Source: Daldinia sp. FL1419 (lineage: Eukaryota; Ascomycota; Sordariomycetes; Xylariales; Hypoxylaceae). Taken from it: DNA of 23,302 nucleotides. Shown here one piece after another: positions 9,530-19,141 of this stretch. Within the stretch, counting starts at the first letter, position 1, and each line of letters starts with the position of its first letter. The notes under the pieces are model-generated. The model was not told where the DNA came from. It searched no databases and saw only the letters and a program-made list of their open reading frames with translations. The position numbers and the translations under genes were made by a program. The stretch lies in NCBI GenBank assembly GCA_025201765.1, contig MU623638.1, positions 1 through 23,302 of the forward strand. Direction: 5' to 3'.

Positions 9530-9945
9530 GGTTTTTTATTGAATTAGGGTAATGTGATTAGGTAATAGGAATTACCCTAAAGGACTTTGTTAGCCCCCTT
9601 TCTAAGGTTTACACATATTCTTTTAAATATAAATAAATTTTCAAAAATTATTTTCTTGTTTGATTAGCTTAGGTTTTATATAGTTCTTCAGAGATCATTT
9701 TTATAAAGTTTTTATATAAGAATATATAATTTTAGTTTCTTCCTTAAAAATATCCTCTTATAATGCGCTACCATTAATAAACAGTTATTTATATCTATTC
9801 CTCCATCTGATTAATCTATTCCCCTCCTCAAGATATAATCACTTTATATCCTTTAACTCATATAGCCTCTAACTTATTATAAATTAGTTAAAATATAAGG
9901 CATATCTTATAAAAGTTATTAAAGTTCTTAATTATTATAAATAAT
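9530..9945 (+). repeat. Repeat family R copy
   Basis: A fairly complete plus-orientation R copy: GTAATGTGATTAGGTAATAG, TTTCTAAGGTTTACAC, TTGTTTGATTAGCTTAGG, ATGCGCTACCATTAATAAAC, AAGATATAATCACTTTATATCC, AAGGCATATCTTATAAAAG. It lies just left of the C-depleted domain and retains both C and G. Confidence 0.75.
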
Positions 9946-9949
9946 TAAT

Positions 9950-12900
9950 ATATTAAAAATTTATAAAAATTTTAAAAATAATTATTTTATAAAATAAATA
10001 AACGTTTATAAAGTAACTTTAATTATATAATTATATTATTTTAATTTAATATTTATATAATTAAAGTTATTTTATAAAAATTTAATATTTTTTAAAAAAA
10101 TAATTTATATTATAATTTTTATAAATTTTATTTAAATATATATTAATTTAAAATAATGTAATTATGTAATAGGAGTTATTTTAAAAAATTTTATTACCCT
10201 TTTTTATAAGGTTTATATATATTCTTTTAGATATAAATAGGTTTTTAAAAGTTGTTTTTTTGCCTGATTAATTTGAATTCTATATAATTCTTTAAAGATT
10301 GTTTTTATATAATCTTTGTATAATAATATAGTTTTTTATTTTTTTCTTTAAAATTATTTTTTTAAAATATATTATTATTAATAAGTAATTATATATATTC
10401 ATTTTTTTATTTAATTAATTTATTTTATTCTTTAGGATATAGTTACTTTATATTAAATAGGAATTTTAATAGTTTTTGTAGGATATACCTTATATTTTAA
10501 TTAATCCATAGTAAATCAGAGGTTGTATGAGTTAGAGGATATAAGGTAATTATAATTTAAGGAAAATAGATTAATTAAATAAAAAAATAAATATAAATAA
10601 TTGTTTATTAATAATAATATATTTTAAGAAGATATTTTTAAAGAGGAAATTAAAATTATATATTTTTGTATAAAAGTTTTATAAAGAAATTAAATTATAA
10701 AATTTAATAAGTTTTTGTTGATTAGATAAGAAAGATAATTTTTAAGGGCTTATTTATGTTTAAAAGAGTTATGGAGCCTTGGAGGGTTTAATTTTAAGGA
10801 GGAGATAGGATCTTTATAAGGTAATATTTATGATTTAATTGTTTTACATTGGTTTAATATATATTTAAAAATTTATATTTAATAATAGGTAAGAAAAGTA
10901 TATATTGAATAAGAGTTTTAATAATTCTTGTAGGATATGTCCTATATTTTAATTAATATATAATAATTAAAGGTTGAATAAGTTAGAAGATATAAGGTAA
11001 TTATATTTTAAAGAAAATATTAATGTGATTAGGTAAGAAAATTAATAATAATAATTATTTATTAATGGTAAGAAATATAAGGTTAAATAAATAATATATT
11101 TAATAAAAAAATAAATTTATAAATTATTATAAAATTTATAAAAAAAATATAATAATTTTTTTAAATTTAATTTGATTAGATAAGAAAATAGTTTTTGAAA
11201 GTTTATTTATATCTGTAAGAGTTTGTAAGAACTTAAAAAAGGTAGGCTCTATGGAAGTTAATAGGGTTTTTGTAAGGTAGGGTCTATTATATAATCACAT
11301 TACCTTGGTTCAATATTATTATATTGAATAGGAATTCTAATAATTCCTGTTGGATATACCTTATATTTCAATTAATCTATAGTAAATTAGAGTTTGTATA
11401 AACTCAAGGATATAAGGTGATTATATCTTAAAAAGGGGAATAAGTTAATTAAATAGAAGAATAAATATAAGTAATTATTTATTAATGGTAATATATTATA
11501 AAAGAATATATTTTTAAAGAGGAGATTAAAAATTGTATATTCTTATATAAAGGCTTTATAAAAGTAATTTCTAAAGAATTATATATATTTTAAATTGATT
11601 AGGCAAGAAAATAACTCTTAAAGATCTATTTATATTTAAAAGAATATATGTAAACCTTAGAGGGGGGGGTTAATAAGATCTTTTAGGGTAACTCTTATTA
11701 CTTAATTACACTATTTTAGTTTAATATAAAATTTTATAAAAAATAATTTTTAAATAATTATAAAAAATTTGATTTAATTAAATAAAAATTAGTTTTTAAA
11801 GGTTTATTTATATTTAAAAAGAATTTATAAAGATTTTAGAAGGGTTGGTTCTATAAAGGTTAATAGGGTTTTATAGGGGAATTATGGTGAATAGGAATTT
11901 TAATAGTTTTTGTAGGATATGCCTTATATTTTAATTAATCTATAATAAGTTAAAGGTTATATAAGTTAGAGGATATTGAATTGGTGTAGAGCGATTAGGT
12001 TATAGATATTATTTTGTAAAAATTTTATTAACCTTTATAAAATTAAAATTTTTAAAGTTTTTATAATTTTTTTAAATATAAATATATTTTTGAAAATTAT
12101 TTTTTTTATTTGATTAGTTTAGGTTTTATAAGTTTTTTAGGTTTTATATAATTAATTTTTTTTATAGAAATTATTTATCTTTTTATTTAATATAATTTTA
12201 TTGTATGTGTTATTATTAATAAATAGTTATTTTTATTAAATATTTTACCTAATTATTTTATTATTTTTTTTAATATATTAAATAGGAGTTTTGATAGTTC
12301 TTGTAGGATATGCCTTATATTTTAATTAATTTATAATAATTAGAGGTTATATAAGTTTGAGGATGTAAGGTAATTATATTTTAAAAGAAATATTAAAATA
12401 ATTAAATAAATGAATTGTTATATGTGATTATTTTGTAATAATAATATGTATAATAAGGATATAAATTAAAAGAATATATATTATTTATATGAAGTTTTAT
12501 AAAGATGATTTCTGAAAAATTATATAGAATTTGAATTGATTAGGTAAGAAAATAATTTTTGAAGGTTTATTTATATTCAAATAAATATATATAAATTTTA
12601 TAGGAGGGGTGTTTTATAGATTAATGGGGTTTTTTAGGGTAGTTCTTATTATATAATTATATTATATTGGTTTAGTATAAAGATTTTATAGAAAAAACTC
12701 TTGAAAAATCATTATTTATTTGAGTTAATTAGATAAGAAAGATAATTTTTAAGGGTTTATTTATATCCAAAAGAGTTATGAAGATTTGGAGGGTTTAATT
12801 TTAAGGGGGTTAATAAGGTTTTTATAAGGTAATTTTTATTATATAATTATATTACCTTAGTTTAATGATAGAAAATTTAATTTAATTAAATAAAAATTAA

Positions 12901-13480
12901 CCTTTAAGAATTTATATATATTTAAAAAAATTTATAGAAACTTTAAAAAAAGTTATTTAATAAAAGTTAAAAGTAATATTAATTATGTAATTATGTTATT
13001 TTAATTTAAGATGTGGTTAAATATAAAATTAATTAATTAGGATATAGTTGGGTGTAAGGTTGATGAGATTAGTTAAATAGAAAAAGGTTAATAAAGTTAA
13101 GGCTAATGGTTAATTAATTAAAATATGGCTAATTAATTAGGAAATGGTTGGGTATAAGGTTTATGAGGTTAGGATATGGCTGATTAATTAAGAGGTGGTT
13201 GGGTGTAAGGTTGGCCAATTAAAAAAAGGCTTATATATTTGATTTATAAAATTTAAATAATTTATAAAATTTTTAAAACCTAAGCTTTTTTAATTTTAAA
13301 AATTGTTTTAATATATTAAAAAATATAAAGAAAATTAATAAAATATTAAAAAAATAGGTTTATGATATTATTTAAGATTTAAAAATTATAAGGTTAATTT
13401 AAGGGGTTAATATATTTAATAAAATCATTTTTTCTTTATTTATATTAATAATCTTCCAACATAAAACCTTAAGAAAACTT
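9950..13480. other. C-depleted (plus strand) mutational domain made of R and Q repeats
   Basis: Approximate R copies: plus 10140-10470 and 11990-12290; minus 10455-10860, 10880-11320, 11315-11730, 11750-12000, 12275-12680 and 12690-12860. Hand count over 12301-12600 gives about 4 C against about 39 G. The bias holds for copies in both orientations, so it belongs to the locus and not to the repeat's own composition. No gene is seen. Confidence 0.75.
11661..11668. repeat. G8 homopolymer in an R copy
   Basis: AGAGGGGGGGGTTAATAAG. It corresponds to the AGAAGGGGGTA position of the R copy at about 3812. A GC homopolymer surviving in strongly AT-shifted DNA. Confidence 0.8.
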
Positions 13481-13492
13481 AAGGCATATATT
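12870..13492 (+). repeat. Repeat family Q, copy 2
   Basis: A direct copy of 8720-9345, with the same GGATATGGCTGATTAATT / GGTTGGGTGTAAGGTTGG modules and the same terminal block TATTAATAATCTTCCAACA plus a perfect hairpin CCTTAAGAAAACTTAAGG (13467-13484). It ends about 395 bp before the kinase start codon, with its hairpin end pointing at the gene. Confidence 0.75.
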
Positions 13493-13886
13493 GGATTTTA
13501 TTTTGGATATTAATCTTTCCTTATATAGTATGTAATACAATTCTTATTTTATACAAATAAGATTACTCAATTATAAAATAAATTAATAAATATTATTTAT
13601 AATATCTCCATCTATTAAATCATCATTTTTTATCTTATAATATAAATTGCACAAATTATTTCTAAACTGCTACTCGTGCTCAATTCGCCCTTATCCGCTT
13701 TGGACCCTTACTGGTGTGAGGAATGCATCTATTGCAACCTTTTCTATCTTATCTAGTCTTTATCGCATCAACTCGGGATACTTCGGTGACGTAAATCACC
13801 ACTGCCGATAGCCGCAGTATCTCGGGAATTCTAAGTAGGAAAGAGGAAAAGAGGGGCTACAAGTATCTAATGCTTGGTCTAGGCGG
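13493..13886 (+). promoter_or_regulatory. Presumed promoter and 5' leader of the mitochondrial NADH kinase gene
   Basis: From about 13640 the base composition rises sharply from near-pure A/T to mixed, without any repeat match. This unique sequence is the likely promoter and 5' UTR. It contains a CRE-like TGACGTAA (13787-13794) within a GGTGA-N6-TCACC palindrome (13785-13800), and two upstream ORFs listed separately. The transcription start cannot be placed. An in-frame stop (TAG, 13836-13838) with no ATG between it and 13887 rules out an N-terminal extension without splicing. Confidence 0.6.
13723..13794 (+). promoter_or_regulatory. Upstream ORF 1 (23 codons) in the kinase leader
   Basis: ATG at 13723 opens a 23-codon frame (MHLLQPFLSY...) that stops with TAA at 13792-13794, inside the CRE-like palindrome. 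It matters only if transcription starts upstream of 13723, which cannot be told from sequence. The peptide has no recognised match. Confidence 0.4.
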
Positions 13887-13902
13887 ATGCCAAACACGGT
13901 GA
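13870..13902 (+). promoter_or_regulatory. Upstream ORF 2 overlapping the main start, ending in TGATG
   Basis: ATG at 13870 opens a 10-codon frame (MLGLGGCQTR) that overlaps the annotated start at 13887 and stops with TGA at 13900-13902. The A of that TGA is the first base of ATG codon 6 of the kinase (13902-13904). The uORF and Met1 both have C at -3, a weak context, while Met6 has G at -3. The layout would allow leaky scanning or termination-reinitiation at Met6. Confidence 0.55.
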
Positions 13903-15278
13903 TGTTGAATCGCATCCTTTTTCATGTCCGCCTAGGGGTCTTCTTACGATCCCGCCGGGGTGCGCGATCCTTTTCTCTCACTTCCTTTCGCCGCGAGGTT
14001 CTTGATCTTTCTACGCTTCTGGATCGCATCTCGCCCAAGTATAAGGAGAGCCCGGTTTCTTCTCTACTGTCTTTGCAATGGCCGGAGCCCCCGCGGAATA
14101 TCTTGATCATCCCGAAGCTGCACGCTCCCAAGGTGACCGCTTCTGCCCTCTCGTTTGCGAACCACATTCATAGTGAATACCCTAATCTAAATCTTGTGTT
14201 CGAACGCCGAATAGCGTCGACTATTCACGAGTCTCTGCCCTTCCCTATATACGCTTCTGATCCGGGTCGGTTTCCCGGTAAGATCGACCTCGTGGTCACT
14301 CTAGGTGGCGATGGGACCATCCTACGTGCGGCTAGCCTCTTTAGCTTGCACTCATCCGTACCTCCTATATTATCTTTTAGTATGGGGTCTTTAGGCTTCC
14401 TAGGAGAGTGGAAGTTCGAAGAGTTCAAGCGCGCTTGGCGCGAAGTATATATGAGCGGCAGTCGTGTCGCCGTTTCCGATTTGCAGGGCCCCCATACGCA
14501 AATTGCCGCCACCAGCCGATCAGACGCAGGCGAAGCAAGTAGTTGGGAAGGCCTCCGAGGGAAGAGCATGGGCCTTACCCGGTCCAGCACGATTCTGTTG
14601 CGGCATCGGTTGAAAGTTGGGATTTACGACGCCGCGGGTGTCAATATAAACGAGCAACTCATTTCCGTCCCGGCTGTCGGATCGCAAGAATCTGCTGGCT
14701 TCGATGGAGAAGAAAAAAGCCGATTAGAACCGCGACCATTTCGCGCAGTAAACGAGCTTGTCATTCATCGGGGTTCGAACCCGCACCTTGCTATTATCGA
14801 TGTTTACGTTAATAATCACTTCTTAACCGAAGCTGTAGCTGATGGGATTATGGCCAGCACGCCAACGGGGTCTACGGCCTATTCGCTCTCTGCTGGCGGT
14901 AGCATAATGCATCCCTTGGTGAAGACGCTGCTGATCACCCCGATATGCGCACGCAGCCTTAGCTTCCGACCACTCGGCCTCCCTTTGAATACCAAGGTAG
15001 TGTTCAAGCTTAGCGAAAAGAATCGTGGACGCGAGCTCGAAGTCAGCATCGACGGAAAACGTAAGGCTGCGGCGACTATCGGCATGGAAATTCGTGTGGA
15101 AGGCGAAAGTGTCGGCCGTACCCCCGACGGAAACTGGGCCGGAGGAGTGCCGAGTGTCATCAGGTCCCCTATCAAAAGCGACGGCGAGCGTAACGGAATT
15201 GCCGAGGATGACGACGCCTGGGTTGGCGGCTTAATTGGTCTGCTCAAGTTCAACTACCCGTTCGGAGAGGGGCAATGA
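13887..15278 (+). CDS. POS5: Mitochondrial NADH/NAD+ kinase, Pos5 type (463 aa)
   Basis: Phosphorylates NADH/NAD+ at the 2' position with ATP, giving NADPH/NADP+ in the mitochondrial matrix for antioxidant defence and biosynthesis. Residues 1-35 are rich in Arg, Ser and Leu and lack acidic residues (RSRRGARSFS), a typical presequence. The kinase fold starts near residue 64 with QWPEPPRNILIIPK, Pos5-like. Key motifs are LGGDGT (139-144), SMGSLGFLG (165-173), NE (289-290), DGIMASTPTGSTAYSLSAGG (319-338), SLSFRPLGLP (357-366) and SIDG (387-390). The C-terminal DAWVGGLIGLL also fits Pos5. Residues about 203-230 and 255-285 are variable insertions. Length fits the family (yeast Pos5 is about 414). 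The frame is unbroken with no intron. Start is the first in-frame ATG after a stop; Met6 is a credible alternative. The gene shows no RIP damage although repeats lie within 400 bp upstream and about 120 bp downstream. The family is certain; mitochondrial location is inferred. Confidence 0.96.
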   Translation: MPNTVMLNRILFHVRLGVFLRSRRGARSFSLTSFRREVLDLSTLLDRISPKYKESPVSSLLSLQWPEPPRNILIIPKLHAPKVTASALSFANHIHSEYPNLNLVFERRIASTIHESLPFPIYASDPGRFPGKIDLVVTLGGDGTILRAASLFSLHSSVPPILSFSMGSLGFLGEWKFEEFKRAWREVYMSGSRVAVSDLQGPHTQIAATSRSDAGEASSWEGLRGKSMGLTRSSTILLRHRLKVGIYDAAGVNINEQLISVPAVGSQESAGFDGEEKSRLEPRPFRAVNELVIHRGSNPHLAIIDVYVNNHFLTEAVADGIMASTPTGSTAYSLSAGGSIMHPLVKTLLITPICARSLSFRPLGLPLNTKVVFKLSEKNRGRELEVSIDGKRKAAATIGMEIRVEGESVGRTPDGNWAGGVPSVIRSPIKSDGERNGIAEDDDAWVGGLIGLLKFNYPFGEGQ

Positions 15279-15400
15279 AGCTTTGCTTATCAAGAGGGAT
15301 AGAATCTGAGCCTCATGGTAGGAACTGGTTCGGAAAGAGTTGGTTGGAATCCTTAAAAGAATAGTGAATGATGAGCTTATATGTGTATGAAATTTATGCC
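15279..15400 (+). other. Presumed 3' UTR of the kinase gene
   Basis: Unique, non-repetitive sequence of mixed composition follows the TGA and continues until Q copy 3 begins near 15400. No canonical AATAAA lies within it. The first AATAAA (15440-15445) is inside the inverted Q repeat, so the transcript may end in repeat-derived sequence. Confidence 0.5.
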
Positions 15401-15530
15401 TTAAGTTTTGCCTTAAGTTTTCTTAAGGTTTTTTATCGTAATAAAAATATATAAATAATGTAAAAATAATACCTTATTTAGTATAATAATTTTATATATT
15501 AACCTTATAATTTTTAAATTTTAAATAATA
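15401..15530 (-). repeat. Repeat family Q, copy 3 (truncated, inverted)
   Basis: Reverse complement of the Q end: GCCTTAAGTTTTCTTAAGG (15410-15428), then ...TTAACCTTATAATTTTTAAAT (about 15500-15520), matching the reversed 13380-13484. The GCCTTAAGTTTT unit is doubled here (15398-15420). Together with copy 2 it places the kinase gene between two inverted Q ends, each hairpin facing the gene. Confidence 0.75.
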
Positions 15531-15650
15531 TTATAAAAGCTTCTTGAGGGCCTGAAAACCCTGGAGTAGTTGCAGCAAAGCCTCAGCAATTGACTGCCAG
15601 AACTGCGCCGGAAAGGTGTAACTACGCTCTTTATGCAATTCTCTATCTTT
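15531..15650 (-). pseudogene. Coding-like fragment, unknown protein C-terminus
   Basis: On the minus strand an open frame of 39 codons plus TAA (stop at 15531-15533) reads KDRELHKERSYTFPAQFW, then QSIAEALLQLLQGFQALKKL. Composition is balanced over 15540-15630, in contrast with the AT desert on both sides. The second half would form an amphipathic, Leu/Gln-rich helix. There is no ATG in this stretch, and upstream (above 15650) the frame dissolves into A/T. It abuts Q copy 3, so it may be the end of a gene or transposon ORF cut by a repeat insertion. I recognise no family. Confidence 0.4.
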
Positions 15651-15746
15651 AATAAATAAATTATTTTTATAATATATAATTATATTGGGATTATAATTTT
15701 AATATAATATAATATTAAAATATTATATTAAATTTAAAATATTATA

Positions 15747-16235
15747 ATTTTATTTATTTATTTATTGCTACTCCAATTTACCTAAAATATAATATAGATA
15801 TCTAATTTATCTTTTAATATTTATTTTAAATAGGAATTAAATTTCAGAGAAAATTTACTTATTATTTATTTAATTAAATTATGTTATTATAATTTTAATT
15901 TTATTTATATTTTTATTAAAATTTACCTTTTAATAAAAATAATTAAATTTTAATATGGAAAATATTTAATATATTATAATGTTTAAACTTTATAAAATAA
16001 TATAATAATAATTTAAATCTAAAATAATAATAAAATCTAAAATAATTTTATTATTTTTTTTAATAAATTATAAAAATGTTATTATATTATAAAAATGTTA
16101 TTTTAGTGGAAGGTTAAAGTATATATGATTTATATAAAGTATAAATATATATAAATAATTTTATATTTTTATAAAAAATCATTATTTATTCTTATTTTTA
16201 TAATTTTCTTTTTAATATTATAATATTATTTTTAT
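15747..16235 (-). mobile_element. LINE-like retroposon copy B (RIP-damaged)
   Basis: Its left end is the TTTATTTATTTATTG tail, followed by CTACTCCAATTTACCTAAAATA and then the whole family consensus with heavy C-to-T and G-to-A change (for example AATAATATAATAATAATTTAA in place of the GTGGCGGCGGCCCGG block). It extends about 200 bp further 5' than copies A and D. It abuts copy C in the same orientation, so B and C form a tandem pair of about 490 bp each. Confidence 0.75.
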
Positions 16236-16239
16236 TTTT

Positions 16240-16740
16240 ATTTTATTTATTTATTTATTTATTTATTATTACCCCAATTTACCTAAAATATATTACAAAT
16301 ATCCAATCCATCTTTTAATATTTATTCCAAATAAGAACCATATTCTTGAAAAAATCTACCCATTATTTATCTAATTAAACTACATTATTATAACTTTAAT
16401 TTCATCTTATATTCTTATTAAAATTCATTTTTTAATAAAAATAATTAAATTTTAATATAAAAAATATTTTATATATTATAATATCTAAACTTTATAAAAT
16501 GATATAGCAGTAGCCCAAATATAAAGTAACAATAAAATCTAAAATAATTTTATTATTTTTTTTATTAAATAATAAAAATATTACTACATTATAAAGAAAT
16601 TATTCCAAAAAAGGACCAAAATATATATAATTTATATAAAATATAAATATATATAAATAACTTCACATTTCTATAAATAACCATCACCCATTCTTACTTT
16701 TACAACCCTCTTTTTAACATTACAATATTATATTTACTTT
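16240..16740 (-). mobile_element. LINE-like retroposon copy C (RIP-damaged)
   Basis: The tail TTTATTTATTTATTATTACCCC at the left is followed by the family body. The island block reads ATAGCAGTAGCCCAAATATAAAG here. Beyond the point where A and D stop, it matches E's 5' extension by transitions only (AAAGTAACAATAAAATCTAAAA against GGGCGGCGACGAGGTCCAAGA). It then matches copy B for roughly another 150-200 bp. Plus-strand G is especially depleted. Confidence 0.75.
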
Positions 16741-17045
16741 CCAAAATAATTCAAAATAATATTACCAACCCATAATCCTTCCCAATTAACCTTAATCTTT
16801 TTTATATCCCTTATTTATATTTTATTATATTATAATGTAATACCATTACTAGTTTTTTAGGGCTGGTTGCTTAACAACCAACTTTACTTTCAAAACCAAT
16901 TATTCTTATTTTATAATTATTAATTAAATATTTAATAATAAATATAATTTCTAAACCAAAAAAATATTAAAAATAATATAATTATTATTATATTTATTAT
17001 TGTAATTTATTTAAATTATAATAAATTGGAATAATATATTTATAT
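16741..17045. other. AT-rich spacer with a small shared repeat, no gene
   Basis: Apart from the repeat S copy (16852-16905) nothing is recognisable here. It could be the further 5' part of LINE-like copy C, decayed. Confidence 0.5.
16852..16905 (+). repeat. Repeat family S, copy 1, with a hairpin
   Basis: GTTTTTTAGGGCTGGTTGCTT through CTTTCAAAACCAATTATT. It contains the hairpin TGGTTG-CTTAA-CAACCA (16864-16880). It is matched by 18349-18402 (GGACTGATCACTTTATAACTAA, then GACTTTCAAAACCA), with mostly transition differences that destroy the hairpin in copy 2. Confidence 0.6.
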
Positions 17046-17049
17046 AATA

Positions 17050-18350
17050 AATGTTATCTTATAAAAACCTTATTAACTTCCTTAAAGTCAAACCTCCTAA
17101 GTCTCCACAGTTCTTTTGAATATAAATAGGTTTTCAAAAATTGTTTTTCTTATCTAATCAACATAGGTTCTTTAAGTTTTATAGGATTAGTTTCTTTATA
17201 AAGCTTCATATAATAATATATAATTTTAGTCTTTTCTTAAATATAACCTCCTATAGATTGTTACCATTCGCAAACAATTATTAAACCAGTATAATATGAG
17301 TATGTGATTATAATATGTAATAGGGATATGTAGTAAAAGTATGTAATATAGAAATGTAGTAGGAGTATATAATAGGAATTATTTTAAAGGATTTTAATAG
17401 ATACCCTTATAAGGTTTATATATATTTGTTTGGATATAAATAGGTTTTTAAGAGTTGCTTTTTTGTTTGATTAGTTTATGTTATAATTAGTTCTTTAGAG
17501 ATTGTTTCTATATAATTTTATATAAATAATATATATTTTTTTAGTTTATATTTTTATCGTACGCATTATTATTGTAGAATAGTTATATATAGTAGCTTTT
17601 TTATTTGATTATTTTAATATTTTTTTTAGGATATAGTTACCTTACATCCTTAAATTTATACAACCTTTGGTTGTTATGGGTTAGTTGAAGTGTAGGATAT
17701 ATTTTGTAAGAGTTATTAGAATTTTTATTTATTATATATAATAATTTATTTTATCTGATTGTTTTATTCTCTTCTTCAGGATATAATTACTTTATATCTT
17801 TAAGCTCATACAACTTCTGGTTTGTTATGGGGTAATTAAAGTGTAAAGGATATCCTACAGGAGCTATTAGAGCTCCTGCTTAATAATATAAATATCTAAT
17901 TTATTTTTTAATATTTAGGATAATATAACTATATAGTTAAAATTACTTTGCAATACCCTATTAACTTCCATAAAATTAACCTTTCTAGTTTTTTATAGGT
18001 TTTTTTGGATATAAATAAATCTTTAAGAATTATTTTTCTTATTTAATTAATTTATTTAATTTTTTTTATAATTCTTTATAATAATTTATAATTTTCTTAT
18101 TTTTTATTAAATATATCATTAATTCTATCTTTTAAGTACTAGTTATTATTGTTAATAATTATTTTTTTAGCCTTTTATTTAATTTATTTAAAAACTTTTT
18201 TAAAATATAATTTATTATAAGGTAATTAAAATATAAGATATATTCTACAAGAATTATTAAATTTTATATTTAATTAAAATTTATATTTAATATATAGGCC
18301 CTTAAAAACTAATTTATATTTAATTAGGTTAAGTTTTTAAATATTAACTA
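17050..18350 (+). repeat. Repeat family R cluster (plus orientation)
   Basis: Consecutive truncated R copies at about 17050-17290, 17360-17720, 17740-17890 and 17940-18350. The copy ending at 17880 keeps the least damaged terminus: the hairpin CAGGAGCT-ATTAG-AGCTCCTG at 17858-17878. Around 17290-17360 there is a short array of TATGTARTAGRRR units (GTATGTGATTATAATATG...). C is depleted in 17290-17700 and G in 17050-17290, so the strand of mutation switches here. Confidence 0.7.
17858..17878. repeat. Terminal hairpin of family R
   Basis: A perfect inverted repeat with 8-bp arms CAGGAGCT / AGCTCCTG and the 5-base loop ATTAG. A one-base variant occurs at 4253-4273 (GCAGGAGCTATCAGAGCTCC). Confidence 0.88.
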
Positions 18351-18402
18351 ATTTTTTTGGACTGATCACTTTATAACTAATTTGACTTTCAAAACCATAT
18401 AT
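18349..18402 (+). repeat. Repeat family S, copy 2
   Basis: See the copy at 16852-16905. The match runs from TTTTTTGG to CTTTCAAAACCATATATT, and the arms of the hairpin no longer pair. Confidence 0.55.
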
Positions 18403-18496
18403 TATTAAATTAAAGTAATAAAATTATTCTTATACTTTTAATTAAATTTCTTTTTTTAATTATTTTTATAATTAAGTTATTTTAATTATATAAATT

Positions 18497-18540
18497 TTTT
18501 TTATTATTTTTTATTATTTTTTATTATTTTTTTATATTTT
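18497..18540. repeat. TTATTTTT-type simple repeat
   Basis: Several copies of TTTTTTATTA in a row, a T-rich low-complexity tract at the left edge of the inverted-duplication arm. Confidence 0.75.
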
Positions 18541-19127
18541 ATTTTAAAGGCAGATTTTTATAGAAGGTTGTAATATAATTATGTAATTAAAGTTGTAAAA
18601 TCTTATTAACCTCTATAGAACCGATCCTTCTAAGGTTTCTATAGGCTTTTTAAAATATAAATAAGTTTTAGGAGTTGTTTTCTTATCTAATCAACTTAAG
18701 TTCTCAAATATAAAATCATCAATTTTTAATAGAGATTTGTATAATAAAATTGCAGGGTATATCTTGCAGGAATTATTAAAGTTTATATTTAATATAAATA
18801 AGCCTTTAGAAGTTGTTTTCTTATTTAATTAGTTTAAATTAAAATATACTTAATTATTAGTTTTTTTATAGAAATTTATATAATAAAGTGCATAGCATAT
18901 TTTCAGGAGTTATTAAAATTCTTTAAAAATTATTTTCTTATTTAATCAACTTAAGTTCTTAAATATAAAATTGTTAATTTTTAAAATCATAAAGTTTTAT
19001 ATAATAAAAATATAAGGTTAAAGTATATCCTATAGGAGTTATTAAAGTTTTTGTTTAATTAGAACTTATGTTTAATATAAATAAATCTTCAAAAGTTATT
19101 TTTTAATTCAATTAATTCAAATTTTTA

Positions 19128-19141
19128 AATATAAAAATATT
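19128..19141. repeat. Target-site duplication of copy D, left (14 bp)
   Basis: AATATAAAAATATT, matching 19424-19437 (AATATAAGATTATT) with two differences, one of them a G/A transition. Confidence 0.7.

Noticed and set aside
13922..15253. Several ORFs of 69-124 aa on both strands inside the kinase gene
   Set aside because: They are alternative-frame shadows of the 463-codon kinase ORF, which has full-length family motifs.
17858..17890. Helitron 3' end
   Set aside because: The hairpin is perfect, but no CTRR terminus follows and copies continue into other R sequence without an A/T insertion site.
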